A DNA stretch of 52,584 bases. Origin: Verrucomicrobiota bacterium. Lineage in GTDB: Bacteria; Verrucomicrobiota; Verrucomicrobiia; Limisphaerales; JADLHS01. The position numbers were made by a program, and so were the translations under genes. Below are positions 18,677-31,331 of this stretch, piece by piece. The notes beneath the pieces are model-generated. The model was given only the letters and a program-made list of their open reading frames with translations, made no database searches and was not told the origin of the DNA. Position 1 is the stretch's first letter. The number at the start of each line of letters is the position of its first letter. Where the stretch lies: NCBI GenBank assembly GCA_029573725.1, contig JAKQDQ010000038.1:1-52584 (forward strand), given 5' to 3'.

Positions 18677-19686
18677 CAGCGGAAGCGGGCAAGCAATTCG
18701 TCCGGGGTCGCGGTGGCGGTGCCCACCTTGCCCACGACGATTCCCGCGGCGTGATTGGCGAAAATGGCGGCCTCCAAGGGGGAAGCCCCCGCGGCAATGG
18801 CCAGCGTGAAAGTCGCGATTACCGTGTCGCCCGCGCCAGACACATCGAAAACCTCCTGCGCCACCGTGGGGATGTGAACGGGCGCCTGACCGCGCGTGCA
18901 GAGCAACATGCCCTGCTCCCCCAAGGTGATCAGCAGCACCGCCGGCCGCAGTTCGCGCAACAGACCCGCCGCCGCCTGCATCAGATTGGCGTCCGCCAGC
19001 GGGTCCGCGTCGCGGGTGGCGTCGGCGACGCCGGCCAGTTCAAACGCTTCGCGGCGGTTGGGGGTGATGAGGGACAAGCCGGCGAGCTGCAGCGGATGCA
19101 CCGGCTTTGGATCGAGGCTCAGCCACAATCCGCGCGCGCGGCAAAGGGGTTTGAGGGCCTCCAGCAGGTTCTGGGTCACCACGCCTTTGCCGTAGTCCCC
19201 AACGATCACCGCGTCCGCCTGGTGGACGTGTCGTTCCAGGTTCGCGAGCAGGCGGCGGGTCAACGCGGGCGAAACCTCGTTGCGCGATTCCCGGTCAATC
19301 CGCACCACCTGCTGGGTTTGCGCCACGATGCGTGTCTTCAAACCGGTCTGCCGCGCCGGCGTGGCCACCAGCCCGCGGCAGCCAATCCGTTGGGTGGTGA
19401 GCAGGGTTTGCAACGCGTCTGCGGCGGCATCCGTCCCCACGATGCCGAACAGCTCCACCTCCGCCTGCAGGGCGTTGAGATTGCGGGCCACGTTGGCGGC
19501 GCCGCCCGGCATGAAGCTTTCCTGCTGGAAATCCACGATCGGCACCGGGGCCTCGGGGGAAATGCGCGTGACACTGCCCCAGATGAATTGATCCAGCATC
19601 ACGTCGCCGATGACGAGCAGGCGGCTGCGGCGCGCCGCCTCGAGCAATTTTTTGACCCGCGCCGCGGAAAGGTGCAAGGAGTTCAT
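18676..19686 (-). CDS. rfaE1: D-glycero-beta-D-manno-heptose-7-phosphate kinase
   Basis: 336 residues of the PfkB/ribokinase fold. The N-terminal [28 protein letters not shown] and [13 protein letters not shown] are typical of HldE domain 1/RfaE1, and the C-terminal GAGD (284-287) holds the catalytic Asp287. It phosphorylates heptose-7-phosphate at C1 for ADP-heptose and LPS core synthesis. There is no fused nucleotidyltransferase domain, so it is the split form. Four-base overlap with thiG upstream. Confidence 0.9.
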   Translation of the reverse strand: MNSLHLSAARVKKLLEAARRSRLLVIGDVMLDQFIWGSVTRISPEAPVPIVDFQQESFMPGGAANVARNLNALQAEVELFGIVGTDAAADALQTLLTTQRIGCRGLVATPARQTGLKTRIVAQTQQVVRIDRESRNEVSPALTRRLLANLERHVHQADAVIVGDYGKGVVTQNLLEALKPLCRARGLWLSLDPKPVHPLQLAGLSLITPNRREAFELAGVADATRDADPLADANLMQAAAGLLRELRPAVLLITLGEQGMLLCTRGQAPVHIPTVAQEVFDVSGAGDTVIATFTLAIAAGASPLEAAIFANHAAGIVVGKVGTATATPDELLARFR

Positions 19687-20483
19687 GAGCGGGCACAGTC
19701 GAGAAACGCCATGAGCGGACTGGTGGGGCGGGCCTGTTCCGAGGGCGGGGCCAGCTCAACTTCATACGCGGCGCGTCCGGCGACCACTGCCGATTTGAAC
19801 GCCGCCGCCATCCGGTTGGGGTCGCTGGCCACGGCGATGGCGGTGTTGACCAGGACCGCAGCGGCGCCCATTTCCATCGCGGCGGCGGCATGGCTGGGCG
19901 CGCCAAGGCCGGCGTCCACCACCACGGGCACCGTGGCCTGCTCGATGATGATGCGGATCTGGTCGCGGGTTTGCAGGCCGCGATTCGAGCCGATGGGCGC
20001 GCCCAGCGGCATCACGGTGGCACAACCGATTTCCTGCAGGCGTTTGGCCAGCACCGGATCGGCGTTGATGTAGGGCAGAACGGTGAACCCCTCCTGCACC
20101 AGAATTTCCGCGGCGGCGAATGTCTCCATGGGGTCCGGCAGCAAATACCGCGGGTCGGGATGGATTTCCAGTTTCACCCATTTGGGCAATCCGGCGGCGG
20201 CGGCCAGTTTCGCCAGGCGCACCGCCTCGGCCGCGTTCATGGCGCCGCTGGTGTTCGGAAGCAACAGGTATTTGGCCGGGTCAATGAATTCCAGGATGTT
20301 GGCAAACGGATCCTTGCCGCCGGACAAATCCGCCCGCCGCAGGGCCACGGTCACGATTTCCGTGCCGCTGGCCGCCAGCGCATCCCGCATCGCTTCCGGA
20401 GCGGAAAATTTGCCCGTGCCGAGAATGAGGCGCGATTGGAAGGTGCGGCCCGCAATGACGAGCGGTTGGTTCTGCAACGACAT
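19683..20483 (-). CDS. thiG: Thiazole synthase
   Basis: 266 residues from ATG 20483; a TTG at 20492 would add three. [18 protein letters not shown], then Lys104 in [21 protein letters not shown], the Schiff-base lysine, and [10 protein letters not shown] and [20 protein letters not shown] are ThiG signatures. It joins DXP, the ThiS thiocarboxylate and dehydroglycine into the thiazole of thiamine. No thiS or thiF is adjacent, and the upstream space is too short for a TPP riboswitch. Confidence 0.95.
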   Translation of the reverse strand: MSLQNQPLVIAGRTFQSRLILGTGKFSAPEAMRDALAASGTEIVTVALRRADLSGGKDPFANILEFIDPAKYLLLPNTSGAMNAAEAVRLAKLAAAAGLPKWVKLEIHPDPRYLLPDPMETFAAAEILVQEGFTVLPYINADPVLAKRLQEIGCATVMPLGAPIGSNRGLQTRDQIRIIIEQATVPVVVDAGLGAPSHAAAAMEMGAAAVLVNTAIAVASDPNRMAAAFKSAVVAGRAAYEVELAPPSEQARPTSPLMAFLDCARS

Positions 20484-20532
20484 GCCGCTCAATCTGTGCC
20501 GCCGCCGGCGTTTTGTCGAGCCGTGAGCCGTT

Positions 20533-21210
20533 TCAAAAATGAAAATCGAAGGCGATGGAAACGCTGTGGGATTCGGTCCGGCCGAGTTTCACCCGGTCCG
20601 AGGGCACGCCCACCACCACGTCGGCGGACAGGCTGGATTTCTCGCCGTGGAAGTAATGATACTCCAGGCTGAGCCCCATGCGCTCATTCAGGGCGAACCG
20701 CAACCCGCCAAATGCCTGGTACGCAAAGACCGCGTCGGCGGAGGTGCCATCGAAAATCGTCCCGCCGATGCTCACGTTGTCCCCCGTGAGAATGGTGCTG
20801 GAGACGCCGAATCCCGCGCCGACATACGGGCTGAAATGATACGTGTCCGGCAGGTGCAAACGCGCATTGAGAAAGAACGGGACGTTGGCGAGCGCGCCAT
20901 CTGACCGCGTCGCGCCGGTGATCGAATCAATGCGGTAGGAGGTGAACCCCACTTCCGCCTCCGCATCGAGCCAGTCGGTCAGGCCGTAACCTCCGCAGAA
21001 CCCCCCCCGCCAGCCCGGGTCCAGTTTGATCTTGCTCCCCGGCGCAATTGGCTGACCGAAAAACTCGTGCAACTGCACGTCGCTGGCCCGGCTGCCGCCC
21101 AGGTCGGCCTTGAGATAAAACTGGTTTTGCCCGGCAAAACCCGGCTGCGAAAGCAGTCCGGCCGTGATCAGCGTGCCGAGGGCGGTGAGCATCGAACGGG
21201 TCTTTTTCAT
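20533..21210 (-). CDS. Outer-membrane beta-barrel protein
   Basis: 225 residues from ATG 21210; the longer frame upstream does not look coding. A signal peptide [26 protein letters not shown] is followed by alternating amphipathic strands ([67 protein letters not shown]) and a terminal SIAFDFHF. The C-terminal Phe is the BAM insertion signal of an 8-stranded OmpA/OmpW-type barrel. Role unknown; probably a small porin or surface protein. Confidence 0.82.
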   Translation of the reverse strand: MKKTRSMLTALGTLITAGLLSQPGFAGQNQFYLKADLGGSRASDVQLHEFFGQPIAPGSKIKLDPGWRGGFCGGYGLTDWLDAEAEVGFTSYRIDSITGATRSDGALANVPFFLNARLHLPDTYHFSPYVGAGFGVSSTILTGDNVSIGGTIFDGTSADAVFAYQAFGGLRFALNERMGLSLEYHYFHGEKSSLSADVVVGVPSDRVKLGRTESHSVSIAFDFHF

Positions 21211-21364
21211 AAATCGTTTTTCGGGGTTGGACGCGAACGCTTGAAATTTGTTCGGCGGAATTCTGTCCGAACCAAGCGGAGACAGCAAGGGGCCTTTGCC
21301 GACAGAGACGGCGAAATCGCTTGTCAGCGGCGGGGTGAATTTTCTAGCCTGCCGCTTCCTGGGC

Positions 21365-21441
21365 GCACCCATAGCTCAATTGGATAGAGCATCTGACTAC
21401 GGATCAGAAGGTTTCAGGTTCAACTCCTGATGGGTGCGCCA
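21365..21441 (+). tRNA. tRNA-Arg (ACG anticodon)
   Basis: A 77-nt cloverleaf: acceptor GCACCCA pairs with TGGGTGC, then discriminator G and an encoded CCA. The D arm is AGCTCAATTGGATAGAGC, the anticodon arm TCTGA/TCAGA with loop CTACGGA (ACG at 21399-21401), and the T arm has GGTTCAACTCC. It sits 437 bases before the CRISPR array. No second copy of its 3' end was noticed, so there is no direct evidence that it served as an integration site. Confidence 0.95.
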
Positions 21442-21878
21442 GTAAAATCCAGGGTTTCCCCCCCATTTTCGTCCGGACCGGGAATGGCTGGCAACCGGTT
21501 TCGGCCCGGTTCCCCCAAGCAACACTGGTTGACGAACCAACCGCGTCGGACGCGGAGCAATGATGTGAGAAACTCAAAAGGCAACCTGCGTTGAACAACG
21601 GCTGGATTCCCAGACGCGCACGACTCAGAACAGTGGCCGGAGGACCGACGCTCTGCCGGGAGGCGACCAACAGGATGCCTTCCGTCACACGGCACGTATC
21701 CGGTTCGATCAACGTGTTCACGTGCAAGATTGCGGCTGCAACACGGAAGGGTTGCTGCTGGCGGGCACAGGCACGCCAGCGTGCCTGACAAGATTCACGT
21801 AGCCGATCCGATTGCTGGATGTGCCTTTGCAGGTGCGAGGATCCGACAGTAACAGGTGACGGAATGAAGAGAAAAATC
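21442..21878. other. Non-coding stretch between tRNA-Arg and the distal CRISPR end
   Basis: 437 bases with only short, unconvincing frames on both strands. It contains no further copy or degenerate copy of the CRISPR repeat that I could see, so the array ends cleanly at 21879. It may hold decayed sequence, but nothing was recognised. Confidence 0.5.
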
Positions 21879-23156
21879 GCTTCAACGGGGCCGCGCTCAA
21901 TTGAGCGCGGAGATTGCTTGGCAATCGGCAACCGCAGAACCCCAACCAAGTGCTTCAACGGGGCCGCGCTCAATTGAGCGCGGAGATGGCCGGCGCCACT
22001 CAAAACAAGAAAGGAAACAGAAATGCTTCAACGGGGCCGCGCTCAATTGAGCGCGGAGATTTGGCGCCGGTCGGTTGAGGGCCGGCGCCACTCAAAAGCT
22101 TCAACGGGGCCGCGCTCAATTGAGCGCGGAGATCACAATCAATCGACCGTCAAAGACAATCACGCAGACGCTTCAACGGGGCCGCGCTCAATTGAGCGCG
22201 GAGATCAGGCGCTCGACGCGGCACAGGCGGAGATTGAGGAGGCTTCAACGGGGCCGCGCTCAATTGAGCGCGGAGATATTAAGCGGCGCGCAGATGCCGC
22301 CGTCCTGGGTGATGCTTCAACGGGGCCGCGCTCAATTGAGCGCGGAGATGCTGGCTGGCAGTGGACTTGATCCCAAATTTCAAGGCGCTTCAACGGGGCC
22401 GCGCTCAATTGAGCGCGGAGATCGGGGAGTACCATTTGGCGAACGGGTTCTACTCACTTAGCTTCAACGGGGCCGCGCTCAATTGAGCGCGGAGATTCCA
22501 GTAATACGCTCTGGCAATCCATCGGCACCACGAGGCTTCAACGGGGCCGCGCTCAATTGAGCGCGGAGATCAGACTCGTGTAATCCACAACGCCGGTCAT
22601 GTCCGGGCTTCAACGGGGCCGCGCTCAATTGAGCGCGGAGATTCGGCGTTTATGCCGATGCGTGGCCGTCAGAAAACTGCTTCAACGGGGCCGCGCTCAA
22701 TTGAGCGCGGAGATGGTACTCCAGATGTGGGCACCGTGTGGAACGTGACGCGCTTCAACGGGGCCGCGCTCAATTGAGCGCGGAGATATGGCGTCAAGAA
22801 TCTCGTAAGCCGGGATCGCCGCATCGCTTCAACGGGGCCGCGCTCAATTGAGCGCGGAGATGTGCGCGGCTCGCGTCAAGGTGTATTCATTCCGACGCAA
22901 GCTTCAACGGGGCCGCGCTCAATTGAGCGCGGAGATATGCCGACGACATCGGTAAGCGGTTGATCCTGATCCGCGCTTCAACGGGGCCGCGCTCAATTGA
23001 GCGCGGAGATCACTCATGCGGTTTGAGGTCGCTCGATTTTTTGTGCGGCTTCAACGGGGCCGCGCTCAATTGAGCGCGGAGATTGTCTCCGGTCCTCCCG
23101 GCAACGGGAAAAGTCTGCTTGCTTCAACGGGGCCGCGCTCAATTGAGCGCGGAGAT
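21879..23156 (-). CRISPR. Type I-G CRISPR array: 18 repeats, 17 spacers
   Basis: Eighteen identical 36-nt repeats start at 21879, 21952, 22025, 22098, 22170, 22242, 22314, 22387, 22461, 22535, 22607, 22679, 22752, 22826, 22901, 22975, 23048 and 23121. Spacers are 36-39 nt. On the plus strand each repeat is GCTTCAACGGGG, CCGCGCTCAATTGAGCGCGG shared at the GG/CC junction, then AGAT. In the transcribed (minus) sense it ends in GTTGAAGC, a usual 8-nt crRNA handle. The cas genes run leftward to the array, so the leader is on the right and the newest spacer is 23084-23120. The 20-nt perfect palindrome gives a hairpin for Cas6-type cleavage. All repeats being identical suggests a recently active array. 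Confidence 0.98.
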
Positions 23157-23361
23157 GCCGCCTTTCTTATCTGTTGGGTCCCAGCGGTGTCATCGCTGCT
23201 TTGCGACCGGTGGCCAAATGGCATCACATTCGTGGCTGCAAAGCAAGGGGTTGTTGGGCCTTATTCGTTCGCGGAGAGGTGTTTGTGACTTGCGAGTGCT
23301 GGCGGGGTTTTGCGCGTCACCTCGCCGCTCGCGGGTTGAATTGTCAAAGAGCGCAGAAATC
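23157..23361 (-). promoter_or_regulatory. CRISPR leader
   Basis: 205 bases between the cas2 stop and the first repeat, expected to hold the array promoter and the integration signals used by Cas1-Cas2. On the minus strand GCTCTTTGACAATT occurs near its far end (TTGACA at 23347-23342). No good -10 lies 16-18 bases beyond it, so the promoter is not pinned down. Confidence 0.6.
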
Positions 23362-23652
23362 TCAAACGACGTAACAAGGAGCGTCCAGTTTCACGTAGGG
23401 CAAGCCCAAAGCGGTGATTGCCCGGTCTCCGCGTCCTTCGGCCGGGCCCAGCCCCACGAAAAGGACCTGATCTTCATCGTGCTTGATGATATCACCGAGC
23501 AGGGTTTCCAATTCAATTTTTTCCGTTGGGTTCAGGTCGCATTCGAACACCGAAAATTGCAGGTGTTCGCCGAAGTTGCGGCAGGTCTTGAACACGCGGC
23601 GCAGCCGCTTGTCGTCGGTGATGTCGTAACAGACCAGATAGGTGGTGCGCAT
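23362..23652 (-). CDS. cas2: CRISPR-associated endoribonuclease-fold protein Cas2
   Basis: 96 residues, usual Cas2 length. The first strand TYLVCYDITDDKRLRRVFKTC has the conserved Asp (YDI), followed by FGEHLQFSVFECDL and a ferredoxin-like remainder. A Cas2 dimer bridges two Cas1 dimers in the spacer-integration complex. It starts 3 bases after the cas4-cas1 stop and is the last gene of the operon before the leader. Confidence 0.97.
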   Translation of the reverse strand: MRTTYLVCYDITDDKRLRRVFKTCRNFGEHLQFSVFECDLNPTEKIELETLLGDIIKHDEDQVLFVGLGPAEGRGDRAITALGLPYVKLDAPCYVV

Positions 23653-23655
23653 GGG

Positions 23656-25917
23656 TTATCTGGTCAGCAAGGGGAGATATTCGGCGATCTCTCCGGTCAG
23701 GGTTTTGGCCAGCAGCCGCGTCTGAAGTTCCAGGGCGCGGCGATAGCTGACCTTGTAATCGAACAGGGGGTGGGTGAGGAGCGCACTCATGCGCTGTTCG
23801 TAGGTTTGGAAAACCCGTTTGCGGCCCGGGGCCGAGAGGTTTACCGCCTGGCCGGCCTGCACAAAATCCTTCTCCGTAATGATGCGATTATTGATGCAGC
23901 TCAGCACGGTGGATTCGGCGACGAGGGGGCGGAACTCCTCCATCAAATCCAGGCCCAACGCCGGCCGGCCAAAGCGTGGCTGGTGAAAGAATCCGAGATA
24001 GGGATCAAATCCCACTGCCAACGCGGCGAGGGTGCAATCCTTGGCCAGCAGGCTGTAAACGAGGGAAAGCAGTGCATTGACGGGGTCGGTGGGGGGGCGG
24101 CGGTTGCGCTGGGTGAAATTGAACGGGAACGACCGTCGCTGGGTGTTTTCCACGGATTCTCCCATGGCGGGCAGGTCATCCTCGGCTTTGATCATGCCGC
24201 TGAAATGCTGGAAATAGAGGCTGGCGGCGGCGCCTTCAATTCCCAGCAGTTGTTCCAACGAACGGGCGTTCAGGGCATCGGCGGCGGCGCGTTTGAGTTT
24301 GCCGACCGCCTCCGCCGGTGGTTCGAGATGGTTGCGCATCAGCAGCGTCCGCTGGTTGCGGATTTTCCCCTGCACAAATTTGCGGGCGAGCGCGAGGCAG
24401 GTGGCGGCATCGCCCGCCCGGCGGAATTGTTCCATGCGCAGGAAAATGTTTTTCAACGTGTGCCCGCGGGTGAGACCGTAAAACCAGCCGCCCATCGAGA
24501 AATAGGTGACGGGCACTTCCTGTTCGCACAGCAGGTGAATGGCCTGTGTGGAAATCTGGATGTTCCCGAACAGGGCGACGTGTGAAACATCGCGCGTCCG
24601 CACTGCCTCAACCAGCTTGTCCTTGTCTTTGACGGTCAACACCTCGGCCTGGCAACCGACCCGGAGACCCGGGGTGTTCAAATACAAGGCCCGGGTGTCG
24701 TCGCGTGCGGCAATCAGCCGTCGGATGCTGCGGGCGGCGGGTGCCGGGCTTGTCGGTTGGGAGGACGGTGGGGCCGGCGGGCGGGCGCGATCCTGGAGGT
24801 GGGGGGCGACGGGCGCGGGCGCGAGCATTCGGGTTTCGTCCGGCAAACATACCGGCGCGAGGGAGCAGCGGACACATTTGGGGGAATGGACGAGCGGCGC
24901 GGGAATCGGTCCGGCGAGGACCTGGCGGGCGGCGGCAATTTGCGCAAGGACCCACTGTTCCAGCTCCGGGGTGATCGGCAAGCGCACCCGTTGCCTGGTG
25001 GCGCGGTAGTAGATGAGGCCTTCGGAGCAGGTGTATCCGTTGTCGCGCAGGATCAGCGCCTGCAATCCCAACTGCATTTTATCCGTGTCCCAAAGCTCAT
25101 TCGCCTCGGCTCCCTGGCGAGGGGCGCCCGCCTTGTAATCCACCGGACAAACCTCCAGGGCGGTGAATAAATCCGCCTCCGCCGCGTTCGCGTGCATGAC
25201 CCGTGCCTCCACCAGATCCATCTTGGCCACCACGCCCAAACGTTCAGAGCCCATTTGCACTGAACGCGAATGAATGGTTTCCGGTGTGGCTGGTTCCGCC
25301 TGGTCTGGAGAAACGGCGGGGTGAGGCGCGGGCGCCGGTGGCTGATCCTGCTGCCGGCGGGTTGCCTCCGCGTTTGGGACAGCAGGCAGGGCGCCGTTAC
25401 CGGAATCCACGCGTTGATGCAGGGCGGCACCGCGCCGGGTGTCGGCATTGTCAACGAATACTCCCTCGACCAGTTCGTAATAGAACAGTCGGGGACAATA
25501 AACGAACTCGTTGAGCATCCGGGCGGGCAGGGTGTCCCGCTCCGCGGACTGGGGAGAGGTTCGGGGCCGCGCGCCGGCGGTGGGGTCATGGCGGTTGCGG
25601 GCCGGTGTTGATGCGGTCGCCGTGCCGGCGGCAGGCGGGCTGGCGACCGGGAGTGATGGGGGTGCGGATCCGGTGGGGCGCGCTGGCGGCCGGCCTTTCC
25701 TGGCGGTGACGCCGATCAAGGGCGGCAGGCTCCTTCTGCGGGGCAATCGCGCGCGGGTTGGCAGCTTGGACGGCTCGCCACGAGACTGGACGAGAGTTGG
25801 GGCAGATTTATGGCGGATGTCCTTCGCGGCGGCGGTGGATCCGGCTTTCGGACTGGAGGCCTTCCTGCTGTTGCCGGACAAGGGCTGGACCCCGGCGGCT
25901 TTTTGCGCATCGTTCAT
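23656..25917 (-). CDS. cas4-cas1: Cas4-Cas1 fusion protein with long N-terminal extension
   Basis: 753 residues from ATG 25917 (TTG 25947 also possible). The Cas4 nuclease begins at LPARMLNEFVYCPRL, near residue 130; VDYKAG and QLGLQALIL give nuclease residues and SPKCVRCSLAPVC the other three Fe-S Cys. A Pro-rich linker leads to Cas1 with the catalytic set LGIEGAAA (Glu), GFFHQPRFGR (His) and DLMEEFRP (Asp/Glu). In type I-G the fusion selects and trims PAM-bearing prespacers, then integrates them with Cas2. The first ~130 residues are Pro/Arg/Ala-rich and unlike the family, whose members usually start a few residues before LPARM. ATG 25518 would begin inside that conserved motif, so the true start is unsure. 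Confidence 0.95.
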   Translation of the reverse strand: MNDAQKAAGVQPLSGNSRKASSPKAGSTAAAKDIRHKSAPTLVQSRGEPSKLPTRARLPRRRSLPPLIGVTARKGRPPARPTGSAPPSLPVASPPAAGTATASTPARNRHDPTAGARPRTSPQSAERDTLPARMLNEFVYCPRLFYYELVEGVFVDNADTRRGAALHQRVDSGNGALPAVPNAEATRRQQDQPPAPAPHPAVSPDQAEPATPETIHSRSVQMGSERLGVVAKMDLVEARVMHANAAEADLFTALEVCPVDYKAGAPRQGAEANELWDTDKMQLGLQALILRDNGYTCSEGLIYYRATRQRVRLPITPELEQWVLAQIAAARQVLAGPIPAPLVHSPKCVRCSLAPVCLPDETRMLAPAPVAPHLQDRARPPAPPSSQPTSPAPAARSIRRLIAARDDTRALYLNTPGLRVGCQAEVLTVKDKDKLVEAVRTRDVSHVALFGNIQISTQAIHLLCEQEVPVTYFSMGGWFYGLTRGHTLKNIFLRMEQFRRAGDAATCLALARKFVQGKIRNQRTLLMRNHLEPPAEAVGKLKRAAADALNARSLEQLLGIEGAAASLYFQHFSGMIKAEDDLPAMGESVENTQRRSFPFNFTQRNRRPPTDPVNALLSLVYSLLAKDCTLAALAVGFDPYLGFFHQPRFGRPALGLDLMEEFRPLVAESTVLSCINNRIITEKDFVQAGQAVNLSAPGRKRVFQTYEQRMSALLTHPLFDYKVSYRRALELQTRLLAKTLTGEIAEYLPLLTR

Positions 25918-25950
25918 TGGTGTGCCAACTGTGCGCTTGCATGGCAACTT

Positions 25951-27573
25951 TCATGCCGGACCGATTCCACAGCCGGTTTCGGGGGCGAACAGCCCGAGGC
26001 CGAAATGCGCGCCGTAGCCGAGCGCGATGGGGCCGGTCACCGGTTGGGGAAACTCGATGACAAAAGCCGCGCCGCTGTCATGGCCGCGCTTGCCATTACC
26101 GTGATGACGAACGGTCTGGAACTGGAGTGAGCGAAATTTTTGCTCCTTCCGCTCACCGAAACTAAACGGACGATCGCGTTCCATAAGTTGCTTGCGGATT
26201 TTTGCGCCCTGCCATTTTGGGTTCAACGCGAGCAGCCGGAGCAAATCATCCGCCGCGGAACCTTCCTGCCAGCCGTTGTCGGCCATCTTTGGGCGACCGT
26301 CGCGAAAGGTTTTGGCGTGGCGCGTGGGAACGAATGGCGTGAGCGAACGCCAAATCTTCGATGAACCCAATAGCGCGCAGTCGTTGAAATCACCGGGCAG
26401 GCCAATACCATGAAGCACGAGGCGAATGTCGTGTCCGCCGTGCCCCCAAACTTTTCTCAATTTGCGGAGCGCAAGACAGGCATCGCCGTTGAATCCCATC
26501 GTTGCCCAAATGGTGATATGCGTGATGGCATCGCGCTCGCCATTGGCCTCGCAGAAAATGTGAGTGTGCGCGTGGTCGCCGCGCGGTTTTCCATCGTCAC
26601 CCAAACCGGTGAACACAGCGGCGCGGCCTTTGCCCTGATCCGACCATTTACAGAGCGCGTCGTGCACGCGATCCGCGACGGAAATCGCCTGGGTAATGCT
26701 CGGCGCGACGGTGCTCACCACGGCGTAACGCGCCACGGTGGGCAATTCCTTGCTTTGCCGCAGGCGCGGCTTGGCCGCCGGGGCGAACGCATTTTCCGGG
26801 CGGAGGTAATTCACATATTGCGCGCCGGGAGGAAGATTCCAACCGGCGGCTTGCAGTCTGCCGGTGTCGGCATGGAGTGCGGCAAATAAATCTTCGGGAA
26901 CTTCTGGCGCTTCCGCCGGCTTGGATTTTTTGCCTGATTTCTTTTTGCCGTCCCCTGCAGGTTGGTTGGCTGCAAGGAACGCCGCGCGCCATTGGTGGTA
27001 ATCGGCCGGGTTCATCGCCGCCAGGAGCCGGACGAGTTCAGTTTTCGGCGGCTGCGGCACATCTTCGGTCAACAATTTTGCAACCGAATGAGTCCGCTCG
27101 ATTTTCTCCGGCAAGTCGGTTCGCACACTGGCTTCCACCAGACTTTCCGCGCGTCCGAAATAGCCGAGTCGCGCGGCGAGCGTTTTCAACGCAGCCAGTT
27201 GCTCCGGCGGCAACTCCACGTTTTCCCACGCCACAAACACGGCTTCGTTTTCTGCGACTTGAATAAACGTGTCGAAAACCTTGGTGGTCTTCTCATTTTT
27301 GCCCTCGTTGTATGGCATATAATGTCGCGTGTGCGCGGTGGTGGCACTCGGCAGGTGAAAAACGGGCGGTTGACTCAATACGTCAGCAAGCGCGCGAATG
27401 GCAGGCTCGGAAATTTCTTCGTCTCGACGTGCTTTCAAATACCACGTCGCGATCAACGCCCGAACGATGCGCCAAGGCGAAGGCGGCCATTCGACCGCGC
27501 CCTCGTTCACATGCCGCCCCCACGGCGTGGCGTGGAAACGCCCGGCGGGAAAGCGCAGTTCAAGGACAGTCAT
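25951..27573 (-). CDS. csb2: Type I-G Cascade subunit Csb2 (Cas5-Cas6 fusion, GSU0054 family)
   Basis: 540 residues. The start MTVLELRFPAGRFHATPWGRHVNEGAVEWPPSPWRIVRAL is characteristic of Csb2, and a Cas5-like N-terminal half is followed by a Cas6-like RAMP half with GDHAHTHIF and Gly-rich end segments. Csb2 is thought to cut pre-crRNA in the repeat hairpin and to cap the 5' handle in the surveillance complex. It lies 2 bases from csb1 and 33 bases before the chosen cas4-cas1 ATG. Confidence 0.92.
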   Translation of the reverse strand: MTVLELRFPAGRFHATPWGRHVNEGAVEWPPSPWRIVRALIATWYLKARRDEEISEPAIRALADVLSQPPVFHLPSATTAHTRHYMPYNEGKNEKTTKVFDTFIQVAENEAVFVAWENVELPPEQLAALKTLAARLGYFGRAESLVEASVRTDLPEKIERTHSVAKLLTEDVPQPPKTELVRLLAAMNPADYHQWRAAFLAANQPAGDGKKKSGKKSKPAEAPEVPEDLFAALHADTGRLQAAGWNLPPGAQYVNYLRPENAFAPAAKPRLRQSKELPTVARYAVVSTVAPSITQAISVADRVHDALCKWSDQGKGRAAVFTGLGDDGKPRGDHAHTHIFCEANGERDAITHITIWATMGFNGDACLALRKLRKVWGHGGHDIRLVLHGIGLPGDFNDCALLGSSKIWRSLTPFVPTRHAKTFRDGRPKMADNGWQEGSAADDLLRLLALNPKWQGAKIRKQLMERDRPFSFGERKEQKFRSLQFQTVRHHGNGKRGHDSGAAFVIEFPQPVTGPIALGYGAHFGLGLFAPETGCGIGPA

Positions 27574-27575
27574 GG

Positions 27576-31039
<3,464 letters not shown>

Positions 31040-31100
31040 TCGACATCCTCCTTGATGTTGAAACTTGAATTTTTATCCAGCATGAATGTAAATTCCCGGC

Positions 31101-31331
31101 ATGAGTTCAGTCGTCGAGATCGAGCAGGCCATTGCCAAACTTTCCGCTCAGGAGTTTGTCGAGTTGGAGCGCTGGTTCGACGCCGAGCGAAATCGCAAGT
31201 GGGATCGCCAGATCGAGGCAGACGCGCAAAACGGCAAATTGCGCGACGCTTATGAGCGGTTGCAGTCAGAAAACCAAGGCCAGCCCGTCGTTCCGCTCGA
31301 TGATTTCCTCGACGACAAAAAGCTTTCGTGA
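31101..31331 (+). CDS. Antitoxin of a RelE/ParE-type toxin-antitoxin pair
   Basis: 76 residues: MSSVVEIEQAIAKLSAQEFVELERWFDAERNRKWDRQIEADAQNGKL followed by an acidic tail ending PLDDFLDDKKLS. A short helical N-terminus, a W-D-x-x-I segment and a disordered C-terminus match small antitoxins coupled to RelE-like toxins. It overlaps the toxin gene by 32 bases in another frame. It lies opposite to the cas operon, 61 bases from the csx17 start, so the two may share a divergent control region. Confidence 0.75.
   Translation: MSSVVEIEQAIAKLSAQEFVELERWFDAERNRKWDRQIEADAQNGKLRDAYERLQSENQGQPVVPLDDFLDDKKLS

Noticed and set aside
20484..20532. Possible TPP riboswitch before thiG
   Set aside because: Only about 50 bases lie between the thiG start and the neighbouring gene, too short for the element, and no thi-box sequence was seen.
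22023..22461. Plus-strand frames across the CRISPR array
   Set aside because: They are repetitive translations of the repeat (STGPRSIERGD, LQRGRAQLSAEI) and spacers, not genes.
31132..31299. Extended 5' part of the toxin frame
   Set aside because: This part overlaps the antitoxin in another frame and is not RelE-like; the toxin motif begins just after ATG 31300.
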